Source: JANXVR01 sp034667405 (GTDB lineage Bacteria > Actinomycetota > UBA4738 > HRBIN12). Taken from it: a stretch of 64,000 bases of DNA. The notes below the pieces were generated by a model. It did no database searches, was not told the DNA's origin, and was given only the letters and a program-made list of their open reading frames with translations. The DNA is taken from contig JAXDJX010000014.1 in NCBI GenBank assembly GCA_034667405.1, forward strand, positions 1 through 64,000, written 5' to 3'. A program made the position numbers and the translations under genes. Below, one piece after another: positions 25,317 to 35,030 of the stretch. Within the stretch, counting starts at the first letter, position 1. Each line of letters opens with the position of its first letter.

Positions 25317-27458
25317 ATGTCGGCGAAGGTGCAGGAGCACGAGGTCCTGCTCGACATCGAGGGCATGACGTGTGCCTCATGCGTGAACAAGCTCGAGAAG
25401 GCACTCCGCGGGGTCGACGACGTGAACTCGGCATCCGTCAACCTCGCCACTCGTACGGCGACGGTGCACACCGGCGCCCCGGAGACCGGCCCCCTCATCA
25501 CGGCCGTTCAGCGAGCCGGGTACGGGGCGCGGCCACACACGGACGAGCGCAGCCCCGGAGAGGAGACGCGGTTCTTCGCTCGAAGGCTGTCTGTTGCGGC
25601 TCCGCTGACCCTCGTCGTCTTGGCGCTTACGTTCCTGGTTCCGAGTTGGTCCGGATCGACCTGGTTGGCATGGGCGTTCGCCACTCCCGTGCAGTTCTAT
25701 GCGGGGTGGCCCTTCCTCCGCTCGGCGGCCCGCGCGGCCAAGTACGGGACCACGACCATGGACACCCTGGCGGCGATCGGCTCCTTGGCTGCCTACGCCT
25801 ACAGCCTCGCGTCGCTCTTGTCGGGCGGGGACCACAACTATCTCGACACCGGCGCGGTGATCATCACTCTGGTCCTCCTCGGTAAGACGCTTGAGGCCCG
25901 GGCGCGGATGGCGGCAAGCGACGCGGCACGGGTATTGCTCGAACGCGGGGCGAAGGAAGCCACGATCCTGGTCGACGGGGACGAGCGACGGGTTCCCATC
26001 GACGACCTCAGACCGGCCGATCTCGCCGTCGTGCGACCCGGGGAGAAGATCCCGGCGGACGGAGTCGTCAAGGAGGGCACGTCGTGGGTGGACCTTTCCC
26101 TACTCACGGGCGAATCCGTCCCGGTCGACGTGGCACCCGGCGACGACGTGGTGGGTGCGTCGATCAACGGCCGGGGACGCCTGGTCGTGTTCGTGACGAA
26201 GGTCGGTTCGAACACGAAGCTCGCCGAGATCTCACGGCTTCTGCAAGCGGCCCAAGGTTCGAAGGCTCCGATCCAGCGTCTCGCCGACCGGATCTCATCG
26301 GTTTTCGTCCCGGTCGTCCTGGCGCTGGCAGGAGCGACGTTCCTTGGGTGGACGTTCGTTGGCAGTGGAGGAGCCGCGACCGCGCTCATCCATGCGGTCG
26401 CCGTCTTGCTGATCGCTTGTCCGTGCGCGCTCGGTCTGGCCACTCCCGCCGCGATCATGGCCGGAACCGGACGCGCGGCTGAGCTCGGCATCTTGTTCAA
26501 AGGCGGTGAGGTTTTCGAGGCAGCCAGACGAACCGACGCGATCCTCTTGGACAAGACTGGAACCGTCACGGAGGGAGCGATGACCCTCGCGGAGGTTGTT
26601 GCGGTCAACGGAGCGAGTAAGGAGCAGGTCATCGCGTGGGCCGCGGCAACGGAGAGCGGATCGGAACACCCCATAGCTCGTGCGGTGGTGGAGGGTGCAC
26701 GGGCGCTCGGGGTCGTCATCCCGACGGCGACGCAGCATGAGGTTCAACCGGGTGCGGGCGCGAGCGTGGTCCTCGACGGTCAGCGGATCCGCGTCGGACG
26801 GCCGGAGGGTCTGCCTCCTGCTTTGGAGCGTGAGGCCGATCGCCTGGCCTCGGAAGGGCTCACGCCGTTCGCCGTCTGGCGCGACGATGTTCCGTACGGA
26901 CTCGTAAGCGTTTCGGACCGGGTGAAGCCGGACGCCGCCGACGCCGTGCGTCGGATGAAGGCACTGGGGCTGCGGGCGATGATGGTGACGGGTGATCGCA
27001 CGCCAACCGCGCGAAGGATCGCGATGAGCGTCGGCATCCACGACGTCCGTGCGGAAGTGTTCCCCGAAGGGAAGGTCGCAGAGGTGGCCGGGCTGCAGGA
27101 CCTGGGGCTCAAGGTGATCTTCGCGGGTGATGGGTTGAACGACGCTCCCGCCCTCGCGAAGGCCGATGTCGGCGTCGCCATGGGAACGGGAACCGATGTG
27201 GCGCTGGCCGCCGCGGACGTGAACCTGCTCGGCGGGACCATGAGGTCCGTGGCCGACGCACTCGAATTGGCACGAAAGACCCACCGAGTGATCCGCCAGA
27301 ACCTGTTCTGGGCGTTCGTCTACAACGTCGTCATGATCCCCTTGGCGGTCTTCGGCGCCCTGACACCGATGTGGGCGGCGGCAGCGATGGCCGGCTCGAG
27401 CGTGACGGTCGTGTTGAACGCCCTGCGTCTCCGTCGCTTCCACCGCGGGAACGTCTAG
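25317..27458 (+). CDS. copA: copper-translocating P1B-type ATPase
   Basis: A 713-residue heavy-metal ATPase. One N-terminal HMA domain carries GMTCASC (Cys19, Cys22). Eight helices are expected. TGES (264-267) is the actuator motif; CPC (368-370) in the sixth helix is the transport site of Cu(I) pumps; DKTGT (412-416) holds the phosphorylated Asp412. EHPIARAVVEG is the HP nucleotide-binding motif and GDGLNDAPAL the hinge. It would export Cu(I) from the cytoplasm. It is cotranscribed with the YHS protein and CsoR. Confidence 0.95.
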   Translation: MSAKVQEHEVLLDIEGMTCASCVNKLEKALRGVDDVNSASVNLATRTATVHTGAPETGPLITAVQRAGYGARPHTDERSPGEETRFFARRLSVAAPLTLVVLALTFLVPSWSGSTWLAWAFATPVQFYAGWPFLRSAARAAKYGTTTMDTLAAIGSLAAYAYSLASLLSGGDHNYLDTGAVIITLVLLGKTLEARARMAASDAARVLLERGAKEATILVDGDERRVPIDDLRPADLAVVRPGEKIPADGVVKEGTSWVDLSLLTGESVPVDVAPGDDVVGASINGRGRLVVFVTKVGSNTKLAEISRLLQAAQGSKAPIQRLADRISSVFVPVVLALAGATFLGWTFVGSGGAATALIHAVAVLLIACPCALGLATPAAIMAGTGRAAELGILFKGGEVFEAARRTDAILLDKTGTVTEGAMTLAEVVAVNGASKEQVIAWAAATESGSEHPIARAVVEGARALGVVIPTATQHEVQPGAGASVVLDGQRIRVGRPEGLPPALEREADRLASEGLTPFAVWRDDVPYGLVSVSDRVKPDAADAVRRMKALGLRAMMVTGDRTPTARRIAMSVGIHDVRAEVFPEGKVAEVAGLQDLGLKVIFAGDGLNDAPALAKADVGVAMGTGTDVALAAADVNLLGGTMRSVADALELARKTHRVIRQNLFWAFVYNVVMIPLAVFGALTPMWAAAAMAGSSVTVVLNALRLRRFHRGNV

Positions 27459-27528
27459 AGCCGTCGATCATGGGTCTCGTTGGGGCCTCGCCTCGGGGTG
27501 CCCAGCGCAGCCCCATTAGGCTCCTTGC

Positions 27529-28278
27529 GTGAACGTCAGGAACCCGTTCGTCGGTCGCAGGGTGGCTCAGCGTTACGCCAGCGTTCGTCCGGGACTCCAC
27601 CAGTATGTGGCCGACCTGATCGTGGGTCGGCAGGGACGGGTCTCCAGGGCGATCGATGTGGCCTGTGGAACGGGACTATCCACCTCGCCCCTCCTCGCGG
27701 TGGCGCAGAAGGTCGTTGGTTTGGATGTCTCGTGGGACATGCTGGCGATGGCCCCGCGGGGACCGGGGGTCTCTTACGTGCAGGCGGCGGTCGAGCAGCT
27801 ACCCGTGGGTGACGCCACGTTCGATCTGGCGACCGTGTGCTCGGGGATACATTGGTTGCAGCCGCCCGCGCTCGCCGAACTGCATCGGATCTTGAGGAGT
27901 GGGGGCACGTTGGTGGTCTACGACATCTGGTTTCCCTCTCAGATGATCGACGAACCTCACTTCGCCGAGTGGATGTCTCAGACGTGTGCGCCGCGCTATC
28001 CATCCATCCCAAAGAATCAGGGAAACATCGAGGCGCTCGAGAGCGTTGGCTTCACACAAACATGGACGGACGACACTCGCGAGGAAGTGCGGATGGATCT
28101 TCGGACGCTCGTCGCCTACCTCATGACCCATAGCGAACGCATCGCCGCCATCCAAGAGGGCCGAGAAACCGAACGGGAGCAGGAACGCCTTTTGACCGAC
28201 GGCTTGCGACCTCTCTACCGTGAGAAGGACCAACGGGCACTCGAGTTCGCAGTCCGGGTGAAGGCGTTCCAGCGCTAG
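27529..28278 (+). CDS. class I SAM-dependent methyltransferase
   Basis: A 249-residue methyltransferase with motif I AIDVACGTGLS (SAM-binding loop at 43-49), GLDVSWDML as the acidic second strand, and LHRILRSGGTLVVYD as the motif III region. SGIHWL resembles the UbiE/type 11 subgroup. The substrate cannot be read from sequence. The start is a GTG. It lies about 70 bases after copA in the same direction; no functional link to copper is evident. Confidence 0.85.
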   Translation: MNVRNPFVGRRVAQRYASVRPGLHQYVADLIVGRQGRVSRAIDVACGTGLSTSPLLAVAQKVVGLDVSWDMLAMAPRGPGVSYVQAAVEQLPVGDATFDLATVCSGIHWLQPPALAELHRILRSGGTLVVYDIWFPSQMIDEPHFAEWMSQTCAPRYPSIPKNQGNIEALESVGFTQTWTDDTREEVRMDLRTLVAYLMTHSERIAAIQEGRETEREQERLLTDGLRPLYREKDQRALEFAVRVKAFQR

Positions 28279-28482
28279 CAAGTGATCTGCACCCGTCGTC
28301 TTCCGACGCCGAAGGCTCCGTTGATGAACACGATCATTCGTCGATCCTGGCACGCGGGTAAGGCCACAAATCTCGCTTACCGAACAGCCGTCCAATTGTG
28401 AGGTTGCCGTTTTGGAGCAACCCTGTCATCCTCCGAACTTCCCGCAGGAGGGACCGATGTCCGAGACGGCTGCTACGGATCG

Positions 28483-29886
28483 ATGAAGGTCCCCGGCAAG
28501 AGCGGCGCCTACGGGGCGCTCCTCCTACTTCTCGCCGCCGTTCGTCTCACTGAAGTGGCGGCCGAGCCTCCGTCACGCGCGATCGTGAACTCCCCGATCC
28601 AGCACATCGTCCTGATCGATCAGGAGAACCACAGCTTCGACAACGTGCTCGGGAAGTTCTGCAGCGACGTTGCCGCGGGAACGATGGTGCGTCCCGGCGC
28701 GGATATGCCCTGCGACGGAGCGACGACAGCCACACTTGCCGACGGCAAGGTCATGGCGTTGCCGCGTGCGCGGGACGTGGTCCCTTACGTCGTTCACAAC
28801 GTTGCGTCGCAACAGGCTGCGATACACGGAGGAACCATGGACGGGTTCGAGAGTGTGGGGGGCTGCGGATCCGATGCACCGATCCCCTACGGCTGCTTCC
28901 CGCAGTACTACCCGTCGCAGATCCCGAACGTCACGAGGTTGGCGAGCGCGTTCACCGTGTCGGACCGCACGTTCGAGTTCCGTTCGACGCCGTCGTGGGT
29001 CGGCCACATGGTGCTCGCCTCTGCCGAAGCCGACGGGTTCGTCGGGAACAATCCCGTCGCGAGCGGGAAGAGCAAGGTCCTGGGACCGGGCTGGGGGTGC
29101 GACAGCCTTCTCGACGCCAATTGGAGTTCCGGCGCTGGGCAACCGCTCCAGCTGGTGCCCGCGTGCGTCCCCGACAGGTCGGGCGCCGGTCCCTACCGAA
29201 CGTCACCGGTGCGCTACGTGCCGACCATCTTCGACAGGCTCGATACGGCGAACCGGACATGGAAGATCTACGGCGGGCTGGACGATCCCAACCAGCTTGG
29301 GTCGGGATACGGTTGGGCTATCTGTCCGACCTTCTATGAATGTCTGGGTTCCAAGCAATCGGACAACCTGGTGCCGGCGTCCTCGATCATCGGCGACGCG
29401 CAGGCCGGGACGCTCCCCAGCTACTCCATCGTCACGCCCACCGCGAAGAACTCCCAACACAACAGTTTCTCGATGACGGTGGGGGACAACTGGATCGGCG
29501 ACGTCGTCGAAGCTATCGAGCACGGCCCCGACTGGTCTTCGACCGCGATCCTCATCACGTGGGACGACTGCGGCTGCTTCTACGACCACGTCGCCCCGCC
29601 GCAACGCTCGTGGGGCATCCGCGTGCCGATGATCATCGTCTCCCCTTACGCGAAAGCCGGATACACGGACACACACCCGGCCTCCTACATCTCGGTGCTC
29701 GCACTGGTGGAGCACACCTTCGGGCTGGCGCCGCTCAACAACGCCGACGCGACGGCCTACGACTACGCAGGCTCGTTCGATCGCTCACGGGCGCTTCTGA
29801 GACCCGTCAAGATGGTGCGAACGCAAGTTCCCGCGTCCGAGCTGCGTCGGATCGCGAAACATCTGGTGACGCTCGAGCCCACCTAG
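28483..29886 (+). CDS. secreted phosphoesterase family protein
   Basis: A 467-residue exported protein related to phospholipase C/acid phosphatase-type phosphoesterases. The signal peptide covers about residues 1-27. IQHIVLIDQENHSFDNVLG (about 39-57) is the family's start with the metal-binding Glu-Asn. TPSWVGHMVLAS and TWDDCGCFYDHVAPP (second metal site, Asp-Asp) follow. It is a close paralogue of the gene at 47585-49213, sharing long stretches around each motif, but lacks that protein's N-terminal IPT domain. It converges on the next gene with a 4-base overlap of the ends. Confidence 0.85.
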   Translation: MKVPGKSGAYGALLLLLAAVRLTEVAAEPPSRAIVNSPIQHIVLIDQENHSFDNVLGKFCSDVAAGTMVRPGADMPCDGATTATLADGKVMALPRARDVVPYVVHNVASQQAAIHGGTMDGFESVGGCGSDAPIPYGCFPQYYPSQIPNVTRLASAFTVSDRTFEFRSTPSWVGHMVLASAEADGFVGNNPVASGKSKVLGPGWGCDSLLDANWSSGAGQPLQLVPACVPDRSGAGPYRTSPVRYVPTIFDRLDTANRTWKIYGGLDDPNQLGSGYGWAICPTFYECLGSKQSDNLVPASSIIGDAQAGTLPSYSIVTPTAKNSQHNSFSMTVGDNWIGDVVEAIEHGPDWSSTAILITWDDCGCFYDHVAPPQRSWGIRVPMIIVSPYAKAGYTDTHPASYISVLALVEHTFGLAPLNNADATAYDYAGSFDRSRALLRPVKMVRTQVPASELRRIAKHLVTLEPT

Positions 29887-31313
29887 GGCGTGTCCGGTGG
29901 GGGAGTGACGGGGCTCGGAGGGGCGATCCGGATGGGCGTGACGCCGGCCGAGACCATCCAGGCGGGGATCTCCCGGTCCGAACTGCCGACCAGGAACACC
30001 GCACGTCCATCCATGGGAGCCCGCGTGACGAGGCGCTCGATCGACGGATCGACGGGGGAGTTCAGGTCGGCGCCCAGGCATCGCGCCGCGAACGCGATCT
30101 GCGGTGTCGCGAACCACGACAGCAGGACGCACGGTCGTTCCTTGTCGATCGCCCGGATGTGTTCTCCGACAGATGCCACGGCGGCAGCAGATCGCGACTC
30201 GCCGTCGGCCACCGTTCGGCCGACGTCGATCTGCCAGCCGAGCCAGCACACCGCCAGCACCAGGAGCGCGATGGTGGCGGCGCGGCCTCGCTTCGCGATC
30301 CAGGCGGCACCGAGTCCGGCGGGCACGCACAGGAGCGCGATGCCCGGGAGGAAGAACCGGGGCGCGGCGCCCCACACGAAGAAGAGGTAGGCGGCGATGA
30401 GCACGGCGCCGGCTGCCGACGCCAGCCGGACTGGCTCGGCGCCATCGGTGTTCCGCGAGGCCCGGACGCCGAGGATCACCAAGACCAGGAGAGCGATCGC
30501 AGCGATCACGCCGAAGGCCGGGAACGCCGTGTTCGCGTCGGGTCCTAGGAGCGGTCCGTCGGTCAGTCGCAGCGCTCCCACGACGCCGATACCGTGACCC
30601 ACGTGACCGTAGGAACGGCCGGCTTCCAACGCCGCGCCAAGCCCGCCGTATCGGATGGACGTCTCGAGCAGCCACGCAAGTAGCCCGACGGACGTGCCAC
30701 CCAGCAGGCACACCACCGCTCGCCCCGCCTGCTTCCAGTACCGGAACACCGCATAGAGCGACAGAGCCGCGGCGAGGATCACCGCGTCGAACGGTCGCAT
30801 GAGTGCCGCCGCCAGCGCGACCGCCGACAACTCGATCACGAGCTTCCGCCTCGAACCGCCGGCTCTGAGGGACCGCACCATCGCGGCGGTGGCAGCGACG
30901 CACGCGATCGCCATCCACAGGTTCGGAGCTGCGGCAGATCCGTAGAAAGCCGTTACCCACGAACCCATGAAGAGCCACATCCCGAACAGAGCGGCCCGCC
31001 CCCCGATGAGATCGCGCCACCGGGCGAACGCGAACGCGATGGCAGCGGCCGAGGCAGCCGCAAGGAACAACCGAACCGGCCACACCGACGTGGTGAACCC
31101 TGCGACGGGTGCGGCGAGCACGACGATCCCCCGCGCTCTGGATGCCACGAACGCGGCCGCCGGGACCCCCGGCATCACCTGCGAGAGGTAGACGGCTTCG
31201 TCCCATGACGGCGGTCTGCCTACTCCGAAAACGGCGAGCTGCGAAACGAAGAAGAGCAGGCCCGAAGCGGCGAACGTTCGCGTTGATGGCCCTGAGTCGT
31301 CGTCACGCGGCAT
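29883..31313 (-). CDS. GT-C-type membrane glycosyltransferase (PMT/ArnT-like)
   Basis: A 476-residue polytopic protein with about ten helices. The first loop carries RPPSWDEAVYLSQVMP, with the Asp-Glu pair that is catalytic in lipid-linked-sugar glycosyltransferases of the GT39/83 type. ALMRPFDAVILAAALSLY is another conserved-looking segment. The soluble C-terminus is about 130 residues. It would transfer a sugar from a polyprenyl donor outside the membrane. Its start overlaps the end of the PHP gene by 11 bases, so the two are coupled. Confidence 0.75.
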   Translation of the reverse strand: MPRDDDSGPSTRTFAASGLLFFVSQLAVFGVGRPPSWDEAVYLSQVMPGVPAAAFVASRARGIVVLAAPVAGFTTSVWPVRLFLAAASAAAIAFAFARWRDLIGGRAALFGMWLFMGSWVTAFYGSAAAPNLWMAIACVAATAAMVRSLRAGGSRRKLVIELSAVALAAALMRPFDAVILAAALSLYAVFRYWKQAGRAVVCLLGGTSVGLLAWLLETSIRYGGLGAALEAGRSYGHVGHGIGVVGALRLTDGPLLGPDANTAFPAFGVIAAIALLVLVILGVRASRNTDGAEPVRLASAAGAVLIAAYLFFVWGAAPRFFLPGIALLCVPAGLGAAWIAKRGRAATIALLVLAVCWLGWQIDVGRTVADGESRSAAAVASVGEHIRAIDKERPCVLLSWFATPQIAFAARCLGADLNSPVDPSIERLVTRAPMDGRAVFLVGSSDREIPAWMVSAGVTPIRIAPPSPVTPPPDTP

Positions 31314-32325
31314 GGAAGCAGGATTTCACGTCTTCCGCAGGGAGGTAGTTGAGGATCCGCTCCTTCGGGATGCCGGCCAGGATGGCGGTTCCCATGGCGA
31401 TGGGGAGATGCCGCAGTTCGTCCGCGCTGTGTGCGTCGCTGCCCATCGAGAACCACCGGACGCCCTCGGCCATCGCGATCTTCGCGAGCTCCAAGGGGAG
31501 ATCCTGGCGGCGAGGTGTCGCGTCCAGTTCGACCGCCTTCCCCAGACGCGCGGCCTCGGCGAACACGCGCGGCCAGTCTGCGATGAGACCGGCCCGCCGT
31601 CCGAACATCCTGGTCGTCGGATGCGCGAGCACGTCCACGGAGGGGTTCCGCAACGCAAGGAGATAGCGCTCGGTCACGTCCTCCTTCCGCCGCAACTTCG
31701 AATGGAATGCGCCCAGGACCAGGTCGAGTTCGGCGAGATCGTTCGGCTCCATGTCGCATGAGCCGTCTTCGAAGACGTCCATCTCGATGGAACGGAGCGC
31801 GCGGAACGGCGAACCCTGCGCCCCGAAGGACGCGTTCAACGCGGAGATCCGCTCACCCTGGTCGTGCAGTTCGGCCGGCGTCATGCCGTTGGCGATGCGG
31901 AGACTCGTCGAGTGATCCGTGCACGCGATGAACGCTCGTCCGAGGTCGACGGCAGCCGAAGCCATCGTTTCCAACGGTAGAGCACCGTCGCTATCGGTGC
32001 TGTGGACCTGGAGGTCGCCATGGGGAGTGGTCTCCCACGAGGGATCTGCATCGAGCACCGCCCGGATCTGGGCGTAGGTCAGGAACCCACGTCTTGTGTC
32101 ATCGGGCTCCGGCACCGTCGGTCGGTGCTCGAGCCATCCTTCGATCTTCGCGCACACCCACGGGCCGACGTTTCGGAGGTCTGTCAGTGGCCGGCCACGT
32201 TCGGCAACCGCGGCCGCCTCTTCGGACCATGTCCACGCCGCCTTCGCCGCTCGGTCGAGCGCGCGCTTGCGGTGGCCCTCCTCGTCGAGTGAAGCCGTCA
32301 GCAGCAAGGTTCCCGAGCTCGTCAT
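31303..32325 (-). CDS. PHP-domain phosphoesterase with helix-hairpin-helix (PolX C-terminal-like)
   Basis: A 340-residue protein resembling the C-terminal half of bacterial PolX without the polymerase palm. An HhH-like region (LTDLRNVGPWVCAKIEGWLE) at about 48-67 precedes the PHP domain. Metal ligands are seen in HGDLQVHST (His102, His108), TDHS (Asp137, His138), IEMDVFEDGS, LGAFHS, LAHPTTR and GSDAHSADEL. It probably hydrolyses phosphoesters, perhaps as a 3'-5' exonuclease. It lies between a kinase and a glycosyltransferase gene on one strand. Confidence 0.85.
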   Translation of the reverse strand: MTSSGTLLLTASLDEEGHRKRALDRAAKAAWTWSEEAAAVAERGRPLTDLRNVGPWVCAKIEGWLEHRPTVPEPDDTRRGFLTYAQIRAVLDADPSWETTPHGDLQVHSTDSDGALPLETMASAAVDLGRAFIACTDHSTSLRIANGMTPAELHDQGERISALNASFGAQGSPFRALRSIEMDVFEDGSCDMEPNDLAELDLVLGAFHSKLRRKEDVTERYLLALRNPSVDVLAHPTTRMFGRRAGLIADWPRVFAEAARLGKAVELDATPRRQDLPLELAKIAMAEGVRWFSMGSDAHSADELRHLPIAMGTAILAGIPKERILNYLPAEDVKSCFHAA

Positions 32326-32394
32326 TCCTGAGAGGCGGACCGGTGTGGGACTCTGCCATCACAACGTCATGTTCTCGCGCGGGCGGTGAGGCGG

Positions 32395-33666
32395 TCAGTG
32401 ATTGCCCTTCGAGTGTCCGTAGGCGTGCCCGTTCCCGTTCCCGTGTCCGTTGCCCGTTTCGCTCCCAGCCGAATCGCCGTGAGCGCCCGTGGACGGAGCC
32501 CCGGACCGCACGGATGTGGAAGTGACCGGAGTCGGTGAGATGTGGATGGCGGGAGCTACGCCGGTGAAGGCGCCCCCCACGGCCGCAGTCCGGGGGAATC
32601 GTCCACGCGCGCGAACGGTCTCGCTTGCAGTCGCCAAGACGAGCACCACGAGAAGCGCGACCACTGCGGTCCCCGCCCCGAGCGCGATGAAGGTCCATCG
32701 GTGACGTCGAGCATCCACGACGGCGGGCCCCGTCTTCAGCCTAGGAGTGGCAGCAGGATCGGCTTGCGCAGTTGCGAGTCGCTTCGTAGGCGCCGGCACG
32801 GCGAGCGGAACCGTCGCTATCGGCGCGGTCGCCATCGGAGTGGTTGCGAGCATGGGGGTCGATCGTTCTGGTTGTTGGATGGCGGCCGCCATGTCGTGGG
32901 CGTCGATAAAGCGGTCCCAGGGGTCCGGCGCCATCCCTCGATCGATGGCCGCCGAGAGGTGCGGATCGGCATCGGGTCGGGCCGATGCCGTCGCGACGTG
33001 CCGGCCGGCACGAACGGCGGCGATCGTTGCGTCGACGCCGCCGCGCGCGAACGGCTGCACGCCCGTGAGGGCTTCATACAACACGACCGAGAGCGAATAG
33101 AGGTCACCGGCCGGGGCCGCCGACGCACCAGCGAGCCGTTCCGGAGGTACGTACGCAGGTGTCCCCCAAAGGCCGTTCTCGGGTTCGTCCGAGCCGGCGC
33201 AGGCGATGCCGAAGTCCACCAGCTTCCAGGTCCCATCGGCCGCGCGCAGGATATTCGACGGCTTGATATCGCAATGAACGGTGCCGTCTGCATGCGCCTC
33301 AGCGAGTGCGGCGAGTGCTTGCCCCGCGAGCTCGCGAACATCCTCGGGGGAGAGTCGCCCCCGTTCGGCGAGCTCCTCCTCAAGCGAAGGGCCGGCGAGG
33401 AGTTCCATGATGATGTAGGACCAACCCGACTCGTCGCCGGCGTCGAGGACAGCGGCGATGTTCCGGTGGCTGAGGCGGGCGGCCGCTCGCGCTTCCGTGA
33501 GAGCTCGCTCGCCCTTCGAACCGGTGGGGATGACCTTGACCGCGACGGCTCGGTCCAGGAGGCGGTCATGTGCCTCGAAGATCCGTCCCACGCCGCCCGC
33601 GCCGATCTGTTCGCCCAGCTCATACCGACCGGCGAGCAGCTGTTCATTGATGATGTCTGTTGTCAC
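32395..33666 (-). CDS. membrane-anchored serine/threonine protein kinase
   Basis: A 423-residue PknB-type kinase. The GTG at 33666 (just before TTDIINEQLLAGRYEL) is chosen because the kinase fold starts there; the frame is open upstream only across the MFS gene. GAGGVGR is the glycine loop, AVKVI holds Lys44, HCDIKPSN (131-138) the catalytic loop with Asp133, and DFGIA (151-155) the metal loop. The usual HRD arginine is Cys132, a non-RD kinase. A transmembrane helix lies at about 325-347. The outer tail ends in a His/Gly/Asn-rich run (402-423). No PASTA repeats are present. Confidence 0.9.
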   Translation of the reverse strand: MTTDIINEQLLAGRYELGEQIGAGGVGRIFEAHDRLLDRAVAVKVIPTGSKGERALTEARAAARLSHRNIAAVLDAGDESGWSYIIMELLAGPSLEEELAERGRLSPEDVRELAGQALAALAEAHADGTVHCDIKPSNILRAADGTWKLVDFGIACAGSDEPENGLWGTPAYVPPERLAGASAAPAGDLYSLSVVLYEALTGVQPFARGGVDATIAAVRAGRHVATASARPDADPHLSAAIDRGMAPDPWDRFIDAHDMAAAIQQPERSTPMLATTPMATAPIATVPLAVPAPTKRLATAQADPAATPRLKTGPAVVDARRHRWTFIALGAGTAVVALLVVLVLATASETVRARGRFPRTAAVGGAFTGVAPAIHISPTPVTSTSVRSGAPSTGAHGDSAGSETGNGHGNGNGHAYGHSKGNH

Positions 33667-33743
33667 GGTGCCCTCGCAGCGGCTGGAACGGACAGTTGCC
33701 TCTACCCACTCCTCGTTCGAACCATGCGTGGCAAAGGGCTGGT

Positions 33744-34976
33744 TTACGCGAGAGGGAGCGGCTGGTGCTGAAGACGGCGCCGTCCTCGGAGCATGAAGAC
33801 GGCCGAGCCCGCGGTGATGAGTGCGAGGAGGAGGAACGTCGCGCGGTCTCCCAGGCCTTGCGCGGCCAGTCCTCCGAACGTCGCTCCGAATAACCCCGCG
33901 CTCGCCCAGGCGACGTTCAGGATCCCGCCAAGGAGTGCCACCGGAACCCTTCGCGAGCTTGCGAGCCCCAGCGGGAAGGTGAGCGTGATCATCACGGCAC
34001 TTGTGATTCCGGCCAGCATGAGGAACGTCACCGTCGCCACGACGGAATCGCTGACCACGACCACAGCGAACGTGGCGGATAACGCTCCCGTGGCGAGAGC
34101 CGCGACGCCGAGCGTGGACCACCGGGCGGCCCGGTGCGCCACGAACCAGCTCACGGCCGCATAGATCAGGGAGGAGATCGAGAACATGACGCCGATCCGC
34201 GAGGCGGACCATCCGTCCGAGTCCAGCCGTAGGGGAACCAGCAGGTACACCGTGAACCACAGGAGCGTGGCGACGAGCATCATGATGATGCTGGCGCGGA
34301 TCATCTCGTCGCTTCCGGCCGCGCGCAGCATCTCGATGAGACGTGGTTCGTCCTCTCTCTCCACCTCCGGCTGATCCCGTGCCTCCAAGAGCAGGGCGAT
34401 CTCGATCGCGACGGCGGCGGCCGCGAGCGAGATGAAGGGAGCACCCAGGCCGAGATGCTCACCGATGACACCTCCGAACCCCGGGCCCAGCAGGCTTCCG
34501 ACGCCGATGACGACCGACGTCATGGACAGCGTTCGCGCTCGGTGTTCGCCCGCGGCGTCGTGGAGCCACGAGGCGCTTCCCACCCAGAGCATGCCGAACC
34601 CCAGGCCGAAGACGCAGCGCCCGATGAGCAGGAAGCCGTACTTCGGGGCGAGGCCGATCGTGACGTCGCCAACCGCCATCGCGGCAGCGGCGACGACCGT
34701 GAGGCGCTTGGCACCGATCCTCTTCACCAGGGCACCGGCAGGGATCGAGATCACGAGGATCCCAAGGCTCCCGAGGCCCAGGATGAGGCCGATCTGCAGG
34801 TCGCCCAGGGAGAAGCGTTGGCCGATCGAAGGCAAGAGCGGCGCGACCGCGGCCCACGACATCTCCCCGATGAGGAGCGATACATAGAGGAGGGACACCA
34901 CCCGGCGCTGCATCCAGGCAAGCTTGGCAGCGAGCGCGAGCCCTTCCTCCGTGCCGGTCGAAGGAGAGGTGACCAA
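33744..34976 (-). CDS. major facilitator superfamily transporter
   Basis: A 410-residue transporter with twelve predicted helices. GALVKRIGAKRLTVVA is the loop 2-3 motif (G-x-L-x-x-R-x-G-x-K/R) and WVGSASWLHDAAGEHRART matches the loop 4-5 region. The central loop (EARDQPEVEREDEPRLIEM) is charged. The substrate cannot be inferred. The start is uncertain: a TTG at 34976 has no Shine-Dalgarno site, and a later ATG (MQRRVVSLL) is possible. It lies 77 bases upstream of the kinase gene. Confidence 0.85.
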   Translation of the reverse strand: MVTSPSTGTEEGLALAAKLAWMQRRVVSLLYVSLLIGEMSWAAVAPLLPSIGQRFSLGDLQIGLILGLGSLGILVISIPAGALVKRIGAKRLTVVAAAAMAVGDVTIGLAPKYGFLLIGRCVFGLGFGMLWVGSASWLHDAAGEHRARTLSMTSVVIGVGSLLGPGFGGVIGEHLGLGAPFISLAAAAVAIEIALLLEARDQPEVEREDEPRLIEMLRAAGSDEMIRASIIMMLVATLLWFTVYLLVPLRLDSDGWSASRIGVMFSISSLIYAAVSWFVAHRAARWSTLGVAALATGALSATFAVVVVSDSVVATVTFLMLAGITSAVMITLTFPLGLASSRRVPVALLGGILNVAWASAGLFGATFGGLAAQGLGDRATFLLLALITAGSAVFMLRGRRRLQHQPLPLA

Positions 34977-35030
34977 AAGTCACGGCTCGGGTGCTTGGTT
35001 CGGGCGTTTCGGGAGAGATAAACTCCTCGG

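Noticed and set aside
32395..34260. Upstream extension of the kinase gene to 621 codons
   Set aside because: The extra part lies over the MFS transporter gene in another frame; the kinase fold begins at 33666.
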